Assembly (NCBI RefSeq): GCF_963576615.1
Contig: NC_088715.1
Location: forward strand, 63,136,981 to 63,200,980
Source: Watersipora subatra
Taxonomy: Eukaryota > Bryozoa > Gymnolaemata > Cheilostomatida > Watersiporidae
DNA: 64,000 nt
Direction of reading: 5' to 3'
The position numbers and the translations under genes were made by a program. The notes under the pieces are model-generated. The model made no database searches. It was not told where the DNA came from and saw nothing but the letters and a program-made list of their open reading frames with translations. This document shows, one piece after another, positions 12,201-21,170 of the stretch (position 1 is the stretch's first letter; each line of letters begins with the position of its first letter).

Positions 12201-15200
12201 GCTATATTGGCTAGTCTTTCTACTTCCGCAGCATGATCTTGCAAGCTAACCTTGACTTCCTTCTTGAGGTTTAATCGACTCCTGGCCTCTCTAACTGTCA
12301 GACCAAATTTAGTTCTCAAGGCTGCAAAGATGGCATCTGTAGTTTCTCCCCTGCCACAGCTTTTAGCACCATCCTTCAGCACCTCTCTGAGGTGCAGACG
12401 TGCTGACCCTGCAGACCATTGATTAGCTTCAGCTACTTCCTGAAACTGACTGATGAACAGTTCAACATCATCACTGCCATCAAACTTAGGGGGCTTGAAG
12501 TCCCTCTCTGGTCGAGATTGCCGTAAAGCCTCAGTTATGGCGTCAGCCATCCGCCCATACTGATCAGCTTGATGGAGGTCAGCCTCAGCTGCCTCTCTCC
12601 TAGTTGACCGCCTTCCAGGCATGGTCAGACGATCCCACCGCTGCCACCAGTGTACTGGTTTTTGTCTTGGTCTACCAGTGTACCTAATGGCGACCCGACA
12701 GGTCGGCTTACATTAGCTTGCCGTGCCTATAACTGTATGTGATTATAGAAGACCACGTCAACCCTAAGGTCCGTCGTCTGATTAGCTTAGGTCGACCTCT
12801 CTGCTACTAATTAGGTCGACCCACTCAGGGCACCTTTAGCTGCTGACCCCCGTAGTCAACCAGCTGACCGATGATGCCTATACTGGTCAACTATCCTGCA
12901 TTAATTCTTGCTGACCGCTCAAGCGAGAAATGAAGAGAGAGTGTGTGTGTGTGTGTGTATAATTGTATTGACTAGACTACAAAACAACTGCCCCCACTGC
13001 GGGCTGCCTTCCTTTATATAGGTTGCAGCTCGCCCATATAAGGGCATAATGACTATATATGGTAATAATGACCATATATGGGTTAACGACGCGGGGTTGA
13101 CTAATAATGTAAGTAAGCATGCACTTGAAATGAGCTGTATAATATGATGAGTAACAAATCTGCCACAGCTTCATCTGAAAACCCAACTAATTGAAACCAC
13201 TGTAGTAGTACACAAAAACGTTATTTTTACGTCATGAAAGATTTATTTGTAAACAGTATTTTATGCATCAAACGCATTATTTGCAAAAAAAATTAAATAT
13301 ACATGTATTTAGTTTTTATGGTCATTATATAAAACTTTGATCGGTGTTCTCAATGAATGATGCCTAATTTCTTGGATATCTGTAAATGAAGGTTTGTCAT
13401 TTGCGGTGTTTATTTCAAGTTTAAACGTATTTTTTCTGTTTTTATAAACTATACACAATTTCTTTTTGTTTAGCATACCAGTTGGTTGTTTTGGCTTTAT
13501 CAGCAGCAAGTAGGCCACGAATTAAATTGGTGCAGAGGATAATTTTATTAATTATATTTATTGCGATACTTTTAGATCAAACCACGAGCTTATGTAACTT
13601 TTAGTGTTTCAGAAAAATTATTTTAAATAGCAATTTAATAGTTCTATTTTCTGATTGACTCTTTTGTTTATATGTTTCATTCCTTTTAAAGCGTTCATAG
13701 TATTTTGTAGACAGAATAAATGTCGTTGCTCCCAATCATCACAAGCACGGAATGGTTGAAAGCAGTGAGAGTAGTAGCAACTCAGAGTTATACGTTAATG
13801 ACACACAGCATCCTAGCACTTCAAAAAAATCTTTCTCATCCAGCAACAGCTACAATAGTAGGACCTCACAAGCATCATCAAAAAAATCAACACAGTCATC
13901 AGGCTTATCGAAATCAAAAAGAAGGCGCCAAAGGTATTCTGACTCTTCTTCTACAGATGAAGAGCATGAGACTGTACATATTAGCGTTAATGTACACGGA
14001 AAATCCCCAAGTGTTGATACTAGGCATTTTAAAAATGTTGAAAGTAAACACATCAAAAATAAACCTCCATTACCCTCTACTGGTGAAAGTTATTCTAAGT
14101 TTAGTAGCAAACAATTGGTAGAAAAAGAAGATTCATTGAATAAGTCGCGCACAAAGGATAGACTGGCAAAGAAAAAGACTCAGTCTAAAAATGGAAGCAA
14201 GGAAACTAGTAGTGTCCATTTTAGTTCTTCTGATGAAGAAGAGCTGCAACATGTTCGTTTAAAACCGCAAATTAAAGGTGACCCAAATTTGAGATTAGGT
14301 CTTGGAGACCTAGATTCTCCGAGAAGTAGTTCTTCAACCAACAGTTCACGAAGAAATTCTTCTGAGTGGTCAACAGGTAGGAACAACTGTCGCTTTTTAG
14401 CATGAGCATAGCACATCTGAGCTCATATAGCGATCATTATTGCAACAAACTTTTGAACTCGTCCATATCTTTCACGCTTTTTTTACAACCATCTTTGTTG
14501 ATGACAGTAAAAAAAAGCGCACTGCGCTTTTTTCTTTAATTATTAGTAGTTCTTCTGGTAAAATATTTTGCACTTCAGGATGCAAAATTAAAGCCTGCTA
14601 GAGTATCAACAACTAAACACTCCTTGACTAAAAGGTTTTATTAGCATTTTTCAAAAGCTATAAATATTTAACAATAATCTGAGAAAGACTTGACTGACTG
14701 TTTCTAATGAGAAGCATTGATAGCCTTAACATAGCTACCATTAGTACTCTTTCATTGTGAATATCTTTAGACTGAGTCTAAATAGTCAGAATTTAAGAGA
14801 AACTTAGGAAACATAAAAGCAGAACTTTAGGTCCTCCCCAAATGCATTGTGATTAAGTGATTAAACTTTGGGGATGTTGTTTAATATCCACTGGTTTATA
14901 CTTAACTGTAGGCTCGGAGCCGAGTGACAGAGAAAGCCATAGACCTCATGGGAGGTTAAGTAAGCGACGGAGCAGCAGCTCGGAAAGTGAATTTTTGCAG
15001 ACACCATCAAGAGGCCGACATTCTGGTGACTCCAAGAAACGACATCGTCGATCACGCAGCTCTGATAGTAGTATCACCGTGTCATCACTATCTGATTCAG
15101 AGCTACCCGATAGGAAATCACAAAGTATGTTATACTTGTAGCTATAGACTTTCCAACCAACTCCATTGTTGTTACCTAATGACTTGAAGATAACAAATTC

Positions 15201-18200
15201 TGGCTGAGGCCCTCCGTTCATATTACTAATTCTATCACATTGCTGAAAGTTTATTTAATAAATCATTCGTGCTAGTATCCTGTTAGTAATCATTTATTTT
15301 TAGTTGTTTATTGCTAGTTGTTTATTGCTAGTTGTTTGTTGCTAGTTGTTTATTGATAATTACAAGTTGCTAATGGCAAACTCAACCGCAATTTGCTGTT
15401 TAAAAGTAGATGTGCGCTGAGGGTTTTAATGTTTAAGCATGCACGTGTTATAATATAAGACAACATAGCGTTTGCCATGTTATGCTTTGTTATTATGAAA
15501 GGCTTTTCACGCGCTTGCTTAACAACTGACTTGAGTGTTTCTTGAAGAGTGAGACAATTTGCACTCAGTGGCTTTATATCATCAAGACCCTTTGAGCTGA
15601 GCAAACAAGACTCTTGACTGAGAAACAAGTTTCCTTATATGTCCTCAAGTGTTATTTCTATGTGTGGCAAGAATAGGTTAGGTTGTGTGGCAGAGTCTGT
15701 CATGAGAACACGCAGCAGCTGCATGTAATTGGCAGCTTTAAAACTGAGCCGTAGGTAGTCTTATAGTGGAGGTTTTAGATTTTATGCCGTCTTTCTTCTA
15801 TTTAAAGTACCACATATCATTTGTTGTGCAATGCGGAGAAATTTCAAAGCCAATGCTTTCTATATCACTTAAGAAGCATTCTATTTGCTGTCACATGCAG
15901 TTTATCAGTTATCAAATGGGTTTTGGCAAAAAAGGAAGCATTTTTATTTTCACATTTTGCCAATTTTGGCGTATTCCCTATGAGCTTATCTACCAAATTT
16001 ACACGACAGTTTTATGAGAACAGAGATCTGTTTGTCTGACAACTCAACTCATAGATTCAGGGAACAAACATGTGGGCAAAGCCTTAGTGCGGTTTTCTGG
16101 GTGTAGTAAAAGGTACAGCGGTCAGTGGAGTGATAACTGACATAATAAAAGAAACCTTAAAAATATGACCTGAGGTGGAGCCTTTGTTCCCGCGGTTATT
16201 CCACAACCCATGCATCTCTGTTAGTACTAACTGTTTTATGAGCAGGTACAGTAGCAATGTAAGGACTTCGGCTACATGACTGATAATAAGAAACATTATT
16301 TGTTCATTCTGTTTGTTTCTTGATGAAGGTATAACCTCACCGTCTCGGATGAAGGCATCTAAGTCAGCGGACAGCGACAGAATGAGCTTAGAGGTATTGC
16401 TGTCAGCTCTTCTTGAAGCTGATCAGAATGCATCCGAGTCGACTCAGAGAAAAAATGTTAGGATAAAGGTTCCCGAGCAACCGAGTCACCGAGCCAGTAG
16501 TCAGAAGGCCAACTACACTTTCACAACTGACAGGTCAAGGCTAATAGACATGGAGAATCAGCGTCTCCTAAATGTAAGTCAGTGAGCATAGGAAAGATCT
16601 ATGCTCAATATTTCTATGGTTTTCGTCCGTCCAGATGAGAGAAGGAATTACTGTCATCCCAATCAGTCGCTGGACGAGTAAAGATTTCCTTGTCTATTTT
16701 CGAAATTGAGTGAAATTGGTGTTTGCTACTCGAAGGTAGAATACAGTATTTCTTTTTCTCATGGTTTTGCTTCTATTTGCGTCCTCTTCAATCCGTTAGT
16801 TTTCATTTTCGAAGTACTCATACCACAACATACGAGATACTCGAGGTGCGAGCTGACTTTCTAGCAAATTTCTTCCTTGAGATACAAGTAATCTTTGAGA
16901 TCAAGCCATTTTTCGATGGCCACTACATCATATGGTCAAGAAGGTGAGAGGTCGCTTTCGAGAACATCATCGCTCGATCTGTCTCCTCGAATCAATTTGA
17001 AAAAAGTTGGCTAAAAGTTATAGTGAATGTGAGGCAAAAACGGCTTAACCGTAAACAGATACTAAATAAATACGACTATAAAATTAAAGTAACTTTAGTA
17101 AAACATTAAAACCTTGTTTCAAGTATGTATTTAGTAAGATAAATTTATTCAAGTTAAATTTGAAGTTTCTATTACGTAGGGTCACAAAGGTTCAGTATAC
17201 TGAACGGGTTGCTCTCAAGTCTCTCTCAGACAGCCGTTATCCACAGCGTTTGTCTCGAAGGTAAAAACTCCATAAAGTAATGTGCATAGTGATGTTGCAT
17301 TTTATTGCAGATTATAACAACTAAATAGGTTATTACTAAATATTGTTAGTATTGAATTACAACAATTAAAAACACGTTTTTCTATCGTAATATCCTGTGT
17401 AGATGGTGTTTTCATAGTATGGGAAAAGATTAATTTGTACTTAGTGATTTTACATTGAAAATAGCACCTTGAGATGGGAGTAAATTGATTAGAGAGCTCA
17501 GTCCCAAAGCGCATGCGGCTCTGAGGTATGACTCATGCACGCTGGTGAAACATTTCGATAATTACTTGAAAAAGTATCTGAGAGTTTACTAGAAGTAAAT
17601 ACAATCCGTAGAGAGAAGCTATAAGCTTCATACATTTACAGATATATCGCCAGTGAGTCTATGTAACTTGTGATTAAAAAGTGAACAGTTTTGTTATCAG
17701 TTGTTATGGCGATCTAAAGCTATAAGGATTACTTCAGTTTAACCCAAAGTCAGAACTATTATATGAAGTTGAAGCAAAAGGGTTCATGTTGTTCAGTTTG
17801 TCTTAATTTATCAATTTAATAAATATGGTGTCACGACTGCCATTGTAGCGACCCTGTACAGTATATAGCTGTGCCTAATCATATTTCATCTCTCATGGCA
17901 CCCTTAGCAATCTAGTGTGCTCTGAGAGTTTGTCACGTGTGCCAATAAAACACAGATATAAATTCTGCAGAAATATTGGCAAAGGTGTTGGAATGTCAGT
18001 CTACCAAACTGATTGTCGCGGGTTCAAATCCCATATGAAACAATTTTTTATCCCAACCTCTAACCGCTGCAGACAGATCGGCGATGGTATAGTACAGTAT
18101 ATAGCTGTACCTAATCATATTTCATCTCTCATGGCACCCTTAGCAATCTAGTGTGCTCTGAGAGTTTGTCACGTGTGCCAATAAAACACAGATATAAATT

Positions 18201-21170
18201 CTGCAGAAATATTGGCAAAGGTGTTGGAATGTCAGTCTACCAAACTGATTGTCGTGGGTTCAAATCCCATATGAAGCAATTTTTTATCCCCACCTCTAAC
18301 CGCTGCAGACGGATCGGCCCGTCTCTTATTATAGTAAAGAAGATTTGCTGCTGGACTCGTGACTGATTACACAGACACGCTGATTGCCCAAAGCTTTGCT
18401 CTTATATGCTAGCTATCATGCTATTAGTGTGTGCCGATCACTCTTTGTTTCTAGTGTAATTTAATAGCAATTGTTTTAGAGCATTCTTGCTCAAAGATCT
18501 GGTGTAAGTCAACAGAGAACGGGCCCTGTTAATTCCGCCGAAAGCATGCAGACAGGAGCGAAGCCTAAGAGTAGGAGAAGGGTGAGTCCACCACGCAGAG
18601 TCACAAACTCTACGGTGAACAGAAGCAGAGAACAGCAGAGGATTGAGAGAGAGAACTTGGTGAGCCGAGACATAATAGTCGTGTTCCTTATGTTCATTCC
18701 GGGTGTTACCTATCATGTGTTGGCATTCTGTAACAAGTGTCATGCGTTGGCATTCTGTAGCAAGTGTCATGCGTTGTCATTCTGTAGCAAGTGACACATC
18801 CTTAGTAAAATCAGTTGTATTGTTGACTTGCCACTCTCTATAGGTCTTGTCAGTATTAAACCTAAAACACCACAGATCTCTCATATATATTTCTAACTTT
18901 GCATTTATGTTAGTAATCACCAACAAAATGATGTTTTAAATTACAAACAAAAAAGACAGCCATTATTAAGTGAGTTGAACAAATGTGTTTTGAAAGTTAG
19001 TAATCTAATGGTATTGCGGAGGAGTCGGGGTAGTAAACTTCATGTACTGATAGAATAATGATGATGATAATAATAATAAAGGTTTACCATATTTTTGTTT
19101 ATGTAAAAAGACAGTCAGCGAATGAGTCTGTCAGCAGATTGCGCGGAGAGACTAAAGCTGACGATGAATTATAACCTGGTTAATAGGCAGCAGTATTCTA
19201 TTATATCCACAGTATACTTGGCTTTATTTGAGCAATCATTGCTTTTATTCAGTACCCCTGGCAGTCCCGTGTACCGTGAGAGATCGTCATGAGTAATCAG
19301 TATATGCATAAATATCTCATGGAGTAGTAAGGCTGTCTAGGAGTGTAGTGGTTAGTGCGCCGGTCTGTAAAACAGAGGGTAACATGCTATTACCTACGCG
19401 GCTCTTATTATAGTAAATATTATTTTACCCATTCCAGGGGTCACAACTCCAACAAAATTTGTACTGAAGTAATAACATTGGCTCATTCCTCCTGTAACTG
19501 TCTATTCAACTGGGTCTGGGCACTGTTTGCTTGCACATGTCTCCTTACAGCTTAAATTTCTGTCAATCAAATTTTAACCTTTTCAATTCTGTTTGTTTAG
19601 TGGCTTTTGTTAATAATTTTAAAGTTGAAGTTTATTGCCAAAATAGAGCTATGTAAACAGAGAGCTCTACAATCAATAGAGCTATGTAAATAGAGAGCTC
19701 TACAATCAATAGAGCTATGTAAATGAGTACTCTACAATCAATGATTAAACAAACTAGATTTGTGAGGTTCATATAGGAGTAACTGTATGATGCTTTCTGT
19801 AGAGACGATTGAGTGGCTATTAAATGTTGCTGAGTAATGATTATGCTATGAGTTGATGAAAATACGCATGGCTGACAACAGCTTCACGAGACACACTGAT
19901 TAATAGTTCCATAGGGTTGCTTGTGACAGCGTACTAGCTTTATGACCAGATTCCTGTCAGACCTAATAGGTAGTTCTATGAGGGTAGTTCTATGAAAGAG
20001 CAAATAAATGTAGCAGTTTCAAGACAAGAGTCTAAATTTGACCCAAGTAGTTATATGGATACAATTATTTAGAAGTAGCTCTATAAAAGCAATTTATACA
20101 AGTATCTCTATGGATACAGTAACATTCAAGCAACTTTATAGAAACAATTGTTGGCAAGTAGATCTATTGAAACAATCATATAGAAGTAACTTTATGGAAA
20201 TGATCTCATATAAGTAGTCGTATGGAAACAATAATGTGCATCTAGCTTTATAGAAACAATCTCATATGTACAAGTAACTCTATGGAAGTAATATACTTGT
20301 GTTGCAGGCTCTGTTACATCGACTGAACCAAATTAAACCATCAGCGGAGATCAGTCGTAACAAGTGCCTCGGAGACTACGAGAGGCAGGTGGCCTACCAT
20401 TGCCCTGACATGAGACTCGAGCGCGACTCAAAGAGTAGGAGTTATCAAGGGGCTGGTAGGAACTATTTTATTCTCATAGCAGCAACAGACAGTAGTTGTG
20501 GTACTTTCAATGTTTCACGCATAATCCTTTCTGGCATAGATTGGAAAGGCATTGTCAACTTTTTCAATTCATGCTTGCTTATGATACAACTTAAAATGAT
20601 TTTTATGTCTGTCAAGCATTTTTTAATGCTTGTTATTCTATATGCTTGGTAAATACATAGGAGGAATGTACAAGTCAGGTGCGTGAGGCACGTGCTCAAC
20701 CAAGGTTAAATTATCGCCTGTTTTTTTACATGCTTAATAGCTTGTGATCCAAAGTTATATTAAAACATACCAACAATTTTAAGGGAATGACTGTTTTAGC
20801 TTGCGCTTTTTCTGCTAAAAAATATCACCATAGGCTAAAAACAAGGTAATGCTGTCATTTTGTCAACATATTAAGTAAGCATGAAAGTTACTTTCCCAAA
20901 ACATTTATAGGCTCTCGAAAACAGAGACCTACTAGTGCAAATTATAACAGACCATCCAGTGCCTACGGAAGCATGTCGAGATCTTCCAGACCAACCAGTG
21001 CCGCAACACGCCCTGTTAGTGCTACGACACGCCCTGCCAGTGCTACGACACGCCCTACCAGTGCTACGACACACCCTGCCAGTGCTATGACTCGTCCCGT
21101 TAGTGCTACAACTAGACGCCCAGGAATTATGGGTATCAAAAAGAGGCCTGAGTGGCAGTCGGGCTGGTAA
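6264..21170 (+). CDS. CFAP97: CFAP97 (Hemingway) family ciliary protein, seven exons
   Basis: Exons: 6264-6312, 13711-14376, 14912-15124, 16329-16573, 18480-18659, 20308-20455, 20911-21170. All borders are GT..AG and every phase agrees. The joined length is 1761 nt, 586 aa plus stop. Residues 1-16 are an acidic, Phe-rich start (DFDFFDD) like the family's N-terminus. Residues about 17-360 are Ser/Lys/Arg-rich and look disordered. The conserved domain is residues 371-480: YTFTTDRSRLIDMENQRLL, then SREQQRIERENL joined across exons 5-6 to ALLHRLNQIKPS and DYERQ. The C-terminus (501-586) has an Arg-Pro-Ser-Ala-Thr repeat and ends near RPEWQSGW. Family members serve motile cilia and sperm flagella; vertebrate CFAP97 is of similar size. 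The ATG at 6264 is chosen because it opens the acidic motif and donates in the phase exon 2 needs. Intron 1 (7.4 kb) contains a full antisense retrotransposon. Family assignment is firm; exons 1 and 2 rest on phase and motif. Confidence 0.85.
6390..6906 (-). repeat. 3' LTR of gypsy element 1
   Basis: 517-bp direct repeat of 12651-13167 at an offset of 6261 bp, no difference seen. Element-sense ends are TG..CA. It contains (GT)n near 6682-6698 and a minus-strand TATA-like CTATATAAAG (6751-6760). A short GC-rich purine patch just outside it (about 6907-6925) would be the polypurine tract, but it is weak. Confidence 0.93.
7032..11798 (-). CDS. pol: gypsy element 1 Pol polyprotein (protease, RT, RNase H, integrase)
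   Basis: Open frame of 1588 codons read as the -1 frame relative to gag. The first ATG-based residues are probably not a real start; expression most likely comes from the frameshift at 11711-11717. Domains in order: aspartic protease with FLIDSGCTSNLL near residue 151; reverse transcriptase with RLCIDYRKLN, STLD, LPFGL and the catalytic YLDD near 584; RNase H with DTDAS near 731 and RTDHAS near 796; integrase zinc finger (HX..H, CX2C) at about 1030-1086; integrase core with D near 1118, D near 1179 (HTDQGAQF) and E near 1214 (NGIVERNN); then a hydrophilic tail to 1588 ending in a basic coiled segment. All catalytic residues I can check are present, with no stop or frameshift, so the product could be active. 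Confidence 0.95.
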   Translation of the reverse strand: MGMWNSRTCQTTVSSDGSYPASKKPAAGKRTSSTAVGGHTDCGPSNQKKPPWQTPRRTGRPQTPHGSTSVLLENSFDSLTEQQTEEIQTPNPVVTEKLQTRRRRKRWQHTGRTTQQVGPERVAADTLWKPYSSSYFLPGKIMGRPAHFLIDSGCTSNLLSRHVFDRLPAGMKAQLVERTDYGTMADGSRLNFYGMLTVPIRVRSVQVTVSLLVCPLKEDAIIGMPFLTDQCCEMNFQESTLVVNGQKLICTDRDGRPLVSKVQVVRTMTLQPRSEMVVTCRLTTHTYQPLGMVEGSGDRYMVAASLHLPDEKGRVALRCLNPTDSPVQVASGTVIGSYTGVDETEIGQPWTEGGPKGAKPSQDTRPDPKVAPHVKELYSQAIVHCRSDYDRQQVVRLLDQYADVFSKGDGDVGRTTLVQHEIPTITDAQPIRQTPYRVGPEKEAEIDRQVSELAKQGMIEQAYGAWSSPVVLVRKKDGTWRLCIDYRKLNAVTKQDAYPLPRIDDSLDALSGSKLFSTLDLMSGYWQVPLSPGAQEKSAFITRSGLWRWKVLPFGLTSAPATFQRLMERVLQGLHWKTLLLYLDDIIVMSADLQSHLSRLSEVLDRLRQAGLKLKPSKCTLMQTKVKYLGHVVSSTGVATDPEKVEAIHRWSEPTDVTQLRAFLGTTGYYHRYVPNYASVAKPLTLLTAEGSTWKWGQPEQEAFSHLKWLLTHAPVLGYPDPTLEYTLDTDASNVGTGAVLSQVQQGQERVIAYHSKTLSPAERNYCVTRRELLAVVLAVKHFRPYLYGREFVIRTDHASLVWLHRRKEPSCQIARWLESLSEHRYKIVHRKGEKHGNADGLSRQQCEDCKQCASIDRRDGGPPRSEICKELQEGTIPSSRVPTGNLDEIEWPLLPEQPQRWRNQAVGIPADVEIDQVGPNSGPRRDKEAGSRPIQEGDPSVNKKVDQGLGQPLPIIEKRPSAQTKAGEIVALQKRAETAIGKIYQAVLTGRPIDAQVLQLGDPELKRLANMFSQLRIDPDGVLTATIPGNGRSKAVTVCPLPVRQNLIWETHRQAHSGIDRTLKRVQLNWYWPGMTSDVRRTVMSCEVCQQAKHGTGATTSNRQRLYAGRPWQRLAVDLVGPLPLTTRGNIWALVMTDHFTRWSDAIAIPDATAPTVASTLEERVFSYFGLPEIIHTDQGAQFESDLFQELCRLWGVEKSRTTPYRPEGNGIVERNNRILGDSLRALLTGRGQEEWDLVLPHLMRTLRGIPHSATKETPNYMMLGRELRLPDQLQHGSSVESFQSTNEYAIEIQDRLLRAHEILRHRQLEIVAEDTTEPPLFKAGDLVWMTRRRRRKGENSKLSAKRVGPYRVIQSFPNHTYTIERRGQRSVQSEHRLRAYKPCSNYHGKAPVLLEPSRRPNMRGVRKNNGKTQTEPVLEAENAEKANRKDNPEGGDGTTPKEAFDNPESQPSSGQCRDTENCTPASAEAGESAVHRQPDNVSRPQRSRNLPPHLREYELNSIQLNNSGAITSSAAASLKCAAMPQSFSQRQPQISVRTVSVRPEKLEISMPRKSMSAADRLRLEAQQLRRTAAYLEKLADQQEARP
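11690..12622 (-). CDS. gag: gypsy element 1 Gag
   Basis: 310-aa frame starting 28 nt after the LTR edge, just inside the primer site. It makes the particle protein: an N-terminal capsid-like region (DFKPPKFDGSDDVELFISQF, typical of gypsy Gag) and one C-terminal CCHC zinc knuckle (CWECGIVGHVRRQC, about residues 276-289) for RNA packaging. The stop lies seven codons after the slippery AAC codon, and the frame overlaps pol by 109 nt. No defect is visible. Confidence 0.93.
   Translation of the reverse strand: MPGRRSTRREAAEADLHQADQYGRMADAITEALRQSRPERDFKPPKFDGSDDVELFISQFQEVAEANQWSAGSARLHLREVLKDGAKSCGRGETTDAIFAALRTKFGLTVREARSRLNLKKEVKVSLQDHAAEVERLANIAYADLPEHHRANMALDAFSMTLGNTYLQRHLLAVGAQTLGEAVQAGNDFLQIQPFNPRLTQRSTIMAIEGEEEDDPKAAQVDLPQATKSATLEDVLVALKELTTLTTKLAVNGSRPRSQGRTTPEPQQIRRATSCWECGIVGHVRRQCPQMAATQPARNQQQGNEHRPQQ
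11711..11717 (-). promoter_or_regulatory. -1 ribosomal frameshift heptamer G GGA AAC between gag and pol
   Basis: Minus-strand GGGAAAC lies exactly in gag phase as G GGA AAC, so tandem slippage gives GGG AAA and enters the pol frame. This is the canonical X XXY YYZ arrangement used by retroviruses and retroelements. The gag stop follows seven codons later (CAG CAG TAG). A downstream stem or pseudoknot was not worked out. Confidence 0.8.
12632..12649 (-). other. primer binding site, tRNA-Leu type
   Basis: One base inside the 5' LTR the + strand reads ATCCCACCGCTGCCACCA, which equals the 3' end of common animal tRNA-Leu (AAG/TAG) including CCA. In element sense this is TGG-starting PBS sequence. 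The tRNA identity is from memory of metazoan tRNA-Leu. Confidence 0.8.
12651..13167 (-). repeat. 5' LTR of gypsy element 1
   Basis: Second 517-bp LTR copy, offset 6261 bp from the other, no difference seen by eye. Carries the same minus-strand TATA-like box (about 13012-13021) that would start the element's genomic RNA. Confidence 0.93.
14511..14533. repeat. perfect hairpin in CFAP97 intron 2
   Basis: AAAAAAGCGC and GCGCTTTTTT (10-bp arms) are separated by ACT. It resembles a bacterial terminator but lies in an animal intron, so no function is inferred. Confidence 0.7.
15302..15357. repeat. 15-bp tandem repeat in CFAP97 intron 3
   Basis: About four copies of a TAGTTGTTTATTGCT-type unit; one copy has TTTGTTG for TTTATTG. 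Confidence 0.9.
17856..18327 (+). mobile_element. two tandem tRNA-derived SINE copies, 236-bp period
   Basis: Two copies start with GTACAGTATATAGCTGT at 17856 and 18092 and differ at only a few bases. Each holds a tRNA-like stretch with a good pol III B box, GGTTCAAATCC, at 18021-18031 and 18257-18267, preceded by an anticodon-arm-like CAGTCTACCAAACTGA. A TCTTATTATAGTAAA tail element follows the second copy and recurs at the SINE near 19400. They lie in CFAP97 intron 4 in gene sense. Confidence 0.7.
18722..18796. repeat. 27-bp tandem repeat just after CFAP97 exon 5
   Basis: Three copies of a GGCATTCTGTARCAAGTGTC-type 27-bp unit, starting at 18722, 18749 and 18776. Confidence 0.9.
19325..19425 (+). 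mobile_element. tRNA-derived SINE fragment
   Basis: A tRNA-like head with an A-box-like GTAGTGGTTAGTGCGCCGG and an anticodon-arm-like CGGTCTGTAAAACAG is followed by the TCTTATTATAGTAAA tail seen after the SINE pair at 17.9-18.3 kb. The B box is degenerate, so it is not a functional tRNA gene. Confidence 0.55.
19645..19743. repeat. 33-bp tandem repeat, three copies
   Basis: Units begin AGAGCTATGTAAA at 19645, 19678 and 19711; the third has lost a few bases. In CFAP97 intron 5. Confidence 0.9.
20040..20295. repeat. degenerate tandem repeat in CFAP97 intron 5
   Basis: Loose copies of an AAGTAnCTnTATGGAAACAAT motif recur every 35-40 bp up to the exon 6 acceptor at 20307. The copies have diverged strongly, so the exact period is uncertain. 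Confidence 0.6.
21006..21110 (+). repeat. 21-bp coding repeat in CFAP97 exon 7
   Basis: Five in-frame copies start at 21006, 21027, 21048, 21069 and 21090, each coding for a seven-residue (T-R/H-P-x-S-A-T/M)-type unit. Most changes fall at the x position (Val, Ala, Thr, Ala, Val). Confidence 0.95.

Larger units (their letters stand above)
6390..13167 (-). mobile_element. full-length Ty3/gypsy LTR retrotransposon, antisense in CFAP97 intron 1
   Basis: The element is 6778 bp, bounded by two 517-bp direct LTRs that I read as identical, even through the (GT)n run. Each LTR in element sense starts TGTGGCAG and ends CCAGTACA. The flanks carry GCTT on both sides (6386-6389 and 13168-13171), the likely target duplication (AGCTT if the last LTR base is counted with it). 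In minus-strand order it has LTR, tRNA-Leu-type PBS, gag, pol, LTR. Both coding frames are open. Identical LTRs and open frames point to a very recent insertion. It lies opposite to the host gene, where its own polyadenylation signals would not cut the host transcript. Confidence 0.95.

Noticed and set aside
14511-14533. Rho-independent terminator-like hairpin
   Set aside because: Such terminators act in bacteria; this one lies in an animal intron between two well-supported exons.
18000-18040. tRNA gene
   Set aside because: A good B box is present, but no complete cloverleaf; it is the head of a repeated SINE.
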